This document shows, in pieces, positions 62,033-64,000 of a stretch of DNA of 64,000 bases. The number at the start of each line of letters is the position of its first letter. The first letter of the stretch is position 1. Under the pieces are notes generated by a model. The model ran no database searches and was not told the DNA's origin. It saw nothing but the letters and a program-made list of their open reading frames with translations. This DNA is from Allokutzneria oryzae (GTDB lineage: Bacteria > Actinomycetota > Actinomycetes > Mycobacteriales > Pseudonocardiaceae). The DNA lies in the NCBI RefSeq assembly GCF_042429765.1, contig NZ_JBHLZU010000009.1:310001-374000 (forward strand), given 5' to 3'. The position numbers and the translations under genes were made by a program.

Positions 62033-62896
62033 GTGAACGAGGACAGCTTCGAGGCCTGGCTGCGCGGGCTGGTCCCGCCGACCGGACTGTCGGCCAAGTC
62101 CACGGCCGTGCTCAACGTGCTGATCAGCCAGCCCCGCAGGGCCTCCTTCGGCTCCACCGCCGACATCGCCGAGCTGGCCGGGGTGAACGTGGCGACGGTG
62201 ACCCGCACCGCCCAGGCACTCGCCTTCGCGGGCTGGCCCGCGCTGCAGCAACAGCTCCGCGCCCGCTACCTCTCCGCCCTCACCGCCCCCGAGGTGGCTG
62301 CCGAGCACGGCGAGAGCTCCGAAGCCCCCTGCCTGGCCTCACTGCGCCGCGACGCGGAGGGCCTCGCCGTCTCCCGCCGCCTGCCCCCCGAGGCGTTCGA
62401 GGAGATCGCCGCCTCGATCGCGGGCGCCCGCAACACCCTCGTCGTCGCGGCGGGCAGCTACGCCGCGGTCGGAGTGGCACTGGCGCACAACATCGGCCTC
62501 GCCGGCTACCCGGCCACCCTGCTCACCAACGTCACCGAGCTGGCCAACGCGGCGGCCCGCGTCACCGCAGACGACGTCCTGATCGCGATCAGCTTCTGGC
62601 GCCTCTACGAGAGCACCGTCCGAGCCGCCCAGCTGGCCCGTGACCGGGGCGCGACGGTCTACGCGCTCAGCGACGCGGCCAGCCCGGCACTGGCGGAGGC
62701 GGCCAGCCGCGTGGTCCTCGTCCCGGCCGAGGGCGTGGCGTTCTTCCCCTCCCTCACGGCGGGAACGGCGGTGGCCAACGCGATCGTCGCCCAGCTCGCG
62801 GCGATCAACCCGTCCCACACCCGGGCCGCCGTCCAAGCGGCGGAGGACCAGTGGGCCAACTTCACCCTCCTCCACCGCTCCCCCCGCCACCCCTGA
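62033..62896 (+). CDS. MurR/RpiR-family regulator
   Basis: 287 residues from GTG 62033 (GGGGG 5 nt upstream; GTG 62027 is also in frame). N-terminal helix-turn-helix (about 15-85, STADIAELAGVNVATVTRTAQALAFAGWPALQQQL) and a SIS domain (about 120-260, ARNTLVVAAGSYAAVGVALAHNIGLAGYPATLL). It probably regulates the divergent MFS-GAF-amidohydrolase operon in response to a phosphosugar-like or acidic ligand. Confidence 0.88.
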   Translation: MNEDSFEAWLRGLVPPTGLSAKSTAVLNVLISQPRRASFGSTADIAELAGVNVATVTRTAQALAFAGWPALQQQLRARYLSALTAPEVAAEHGESSEAPCLASLRRDAEGLAVSRRLPPEAFEEIAASIAGARNTLVVAAGSYAAVGVALAHNIGLAGYPATLLTNVTELANAAARVTADDVLIAISFWRLYESTVRAAQLARDRGATVYALSDAASPALAEAASRVVLVPAEGVAFFPSLTAGTAVANAIVAQLAAINPSHTRAAVQAAEDQWANFTLLHRSPRHP

Positions 62897-62905
62897 CCCC
62901 CACCC

Positions 62906-62967
62906 GCCATTCGCGGGCTTATGGACCTCTCGGAGCCCCTCCGCACGTCCATAAGCCCGCGAATGGC
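62906..62967. repeat. palindromic hairpin repeat, copy 4
   Basis: Arms 62906-62926 and 62947-62967, 21-bp perfect, 20-nt loop; between convergent rpiR and pucR genes, five bases from the PucR stop. Confidence 0.95.
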
Positions 62968-62971
62968 CGAG

Positions 62972-64000
62972 TCAGCGCTGCTCGACGTGGAGTTGGAGGG
63001 CGGTCACCAGGCGCTGACGCGGGTCGGCCAGGTCGATGCCGGTGAGCTCCACCGCCCGGCGCACGCGGTAGCGCAGCGTGTTGGGGTGGATGTGCATCTC
63101 CGCCGCCGCCCCCGCCACGTCGCCGAACGCGTCGAGGTACGCGCGCAGGCTCTCGGCGAACCGGCTGCCGTGCTCCGCGTCGTGGTTGATCAACGTGCGG
63201 AGCCGGGGGTCGCGGATGCCGGGACGCTCGGCCACCACTTCGACCAGCTCGCCGAACAGGACCTCCGAGCGCAGCTCCTCCAGCGTCGCCACCTCGATCT
63301 CCGGGTGCTGCGCCGCCGCGGTCAGCACGCGTTCGGCCACCCGGCGGGACTCGGCGATGTGGTGCTGGTCCTCGGCCACCGCGCCGATCGCCGCCTGCAC
63401 CGGACCCCGGCGCCGGGCCGCCGAGACGATCTCCTTCGTCAGGGTCAGCACCGTCTCGCGGGCGCCGGAGGACGGCAGCTCCGGCAGCAGCGCGTAGATC
63501 CGCCCGGCGCTCGGCGCGACCAGCGCGGCCCTGCGGTAGGCAGCGGCGTGCACGGAGATCAGGCTCGTCAGCTCCGTCAGCCGCAGCTCCCGCTCGGCGC
63601 CGCGCGCCGCGAAGATCACCACAGCCGACGGGCGGCGCAGGTCGGCCCCGACCTGTTCGCCCACGGTCGCCGGATCGACCCGGCCGTCGAGCAGCCCGCG
63701 CAGCAGGTTCGCGCGCAGCCGCACCTCGGCGGAGGACTCGCTGCGCTGGCGGATCAGGTGCAGCGCCGCCACCCGGGCCGCGCCGACCAGCGCCTGGTCC
63801 GCGCCCGCGGAGAACTCCCTGCCGGACTGCTGCACCCAGATCGTGCCCAGGTACTGGGCACCCGCGTGGATGCCCACCGCCAACCGCCGCCGAATCCCCA
63901 GGTCCACCCGCTCGTCCAGGTGCACCACGTCCTCGCCGGAGCGCAGCCGCTGGTAGACACCCCACCCGCGCAGCATCGACAAGTAGGACTCCGGCCCCTG
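62972..64000 (-). CDS. PucR/CdaR-family transcriptional regulator (5' end outside window)
   Basis: 342 codons visible and the frame is open at the right edge, so the N-terminus is missing; family members are usually 400-550 residues. It begins within a GAF-like segment (GAQYLGTIWVQQSGREFSAGADQAL), then a GGDEF-like CdaR middle domain and a C-terminal HTH_30 with LRAYLDAFGDVAGAAAEMHIHPNTLRYRVRRAVELTG. Probable activator of a catabolic gene outside the window. Confidence 0.85.
   Translation of the reverse strand, partial: QGPESYLSMLRGWGVYQRLRSGEDVVHLDERVDLGIRRRLAVGIHAGAQYLGTIWVQQSGREFSAGADQALVGAARVAALHLIRQRSESSAEVRLRANLLRGLLDGRVDPATVGEQVGADLRRPSAVVIFAARGAERELRLTELTSLISVHAAAYRRAALVAPSAGRIYALLPELPSSGARETVLTLTKEIVSAARRRGPVQAAIGAVAEDQHHIAESRRVAERVLTAAAQHPEIEVATLEELRSEVLFGELVEVVAERPGIRDPRLRTLINHDAEHGSRFAESLRAYLDAFGDVAGAAAEMHIHPNTLRYRVRRAVELTGIDLADPRQRLVTALQLHVEQR

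Overview
The window is very GC-rich DNA with dense, head-to-tail and often overlapping genes, frequent GTG starts, an RNA-polymerase-binding RbpA, a separate Ppm synthase/Lnt pair, an AfsR-like SARP and secondary-metabolite genes. This indicates an actinomycete, most likely of the order Pseudonocardiales (Saccharothrix/Actinosynnema/Lentzea/Kutzneria-like). That placement is an inference from gene content and style; no rRNA or tRNA gene was seen.

Layout. 1-5.1 kb: the edge of a probable polyketide cluster. It holds a starter-unit cassette for a 4-guanidinobutyryl unit (amidohydrolase of the nitrilase family, acyl ligase, acyltransferase) plus two different guanidine-methyltransferase-like enzymes (PRMT-like and GAMT-like). 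5.2-6.4 kb: a TetR/DUF4865 pair. 7-10.7 kb: rbpA, ppm, lnt and a lipoprotein gene. 11-21.1 kb: a class IV lanthipeptide cluster (LanL synthetase, S9 prolyl-oligopeptidase-type protease, a 40-residue precursor too small for the usual ORF cut-off, and a heterodimeric ABC exporter), flanked by a two-component pair. 21-26.9 kb: accessory genes with two decayed insertion sequences, a CGNR regulator facing a VOC protein over paired inverted repeats, a PNPOx-fold protein with a ferredoxin, a small membrane protein with a possible amyloid-signalling tail, and a short GT-B-like protein. 26.8-30.5 kb: cation/proton antiporter and AfsR-like SARP. 31-37.4 kb: an acyl-CoA oxidase, then an operon that couples a DszC-like flavoenzyme to the methionine salvage genes mtnA-mtnC-mtnB-mtnD. 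37.4-41.2 kb: TetR/ABC-F resistance pair and 3-oxoadipate CoA-transferase (catI/catJ). 41.4-49.9 kb: OmpR-type two-component system, secreted proteins and a GT39-GT2/GtrA-GT39 envelope glycosylation operon. 50-56.6 kb: MBL hydrolase, malate dehydrogenase, GH95-like hydrolase, SodC-like lipoprotein, NudC and Lrp. 56.7-64 kb: FUSC membrane protein, an MFS-GAF-amidohydrolase operon under a divergent RpiR regulator, and a truncated PucR regulator.

Across the window run two families of long palindromic repeats (three copies of a 69-bp element and four copies of a roughly 60-bp hairpin with 21-22-bp perfect arms), a 33-bp coding minisatellite present at two loci, and a strikingly over-represented 11-bp palindrome TCCACWGTGGA. 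These repeats sit mostly between convergent genes or inside operons and are not explained by the genes.
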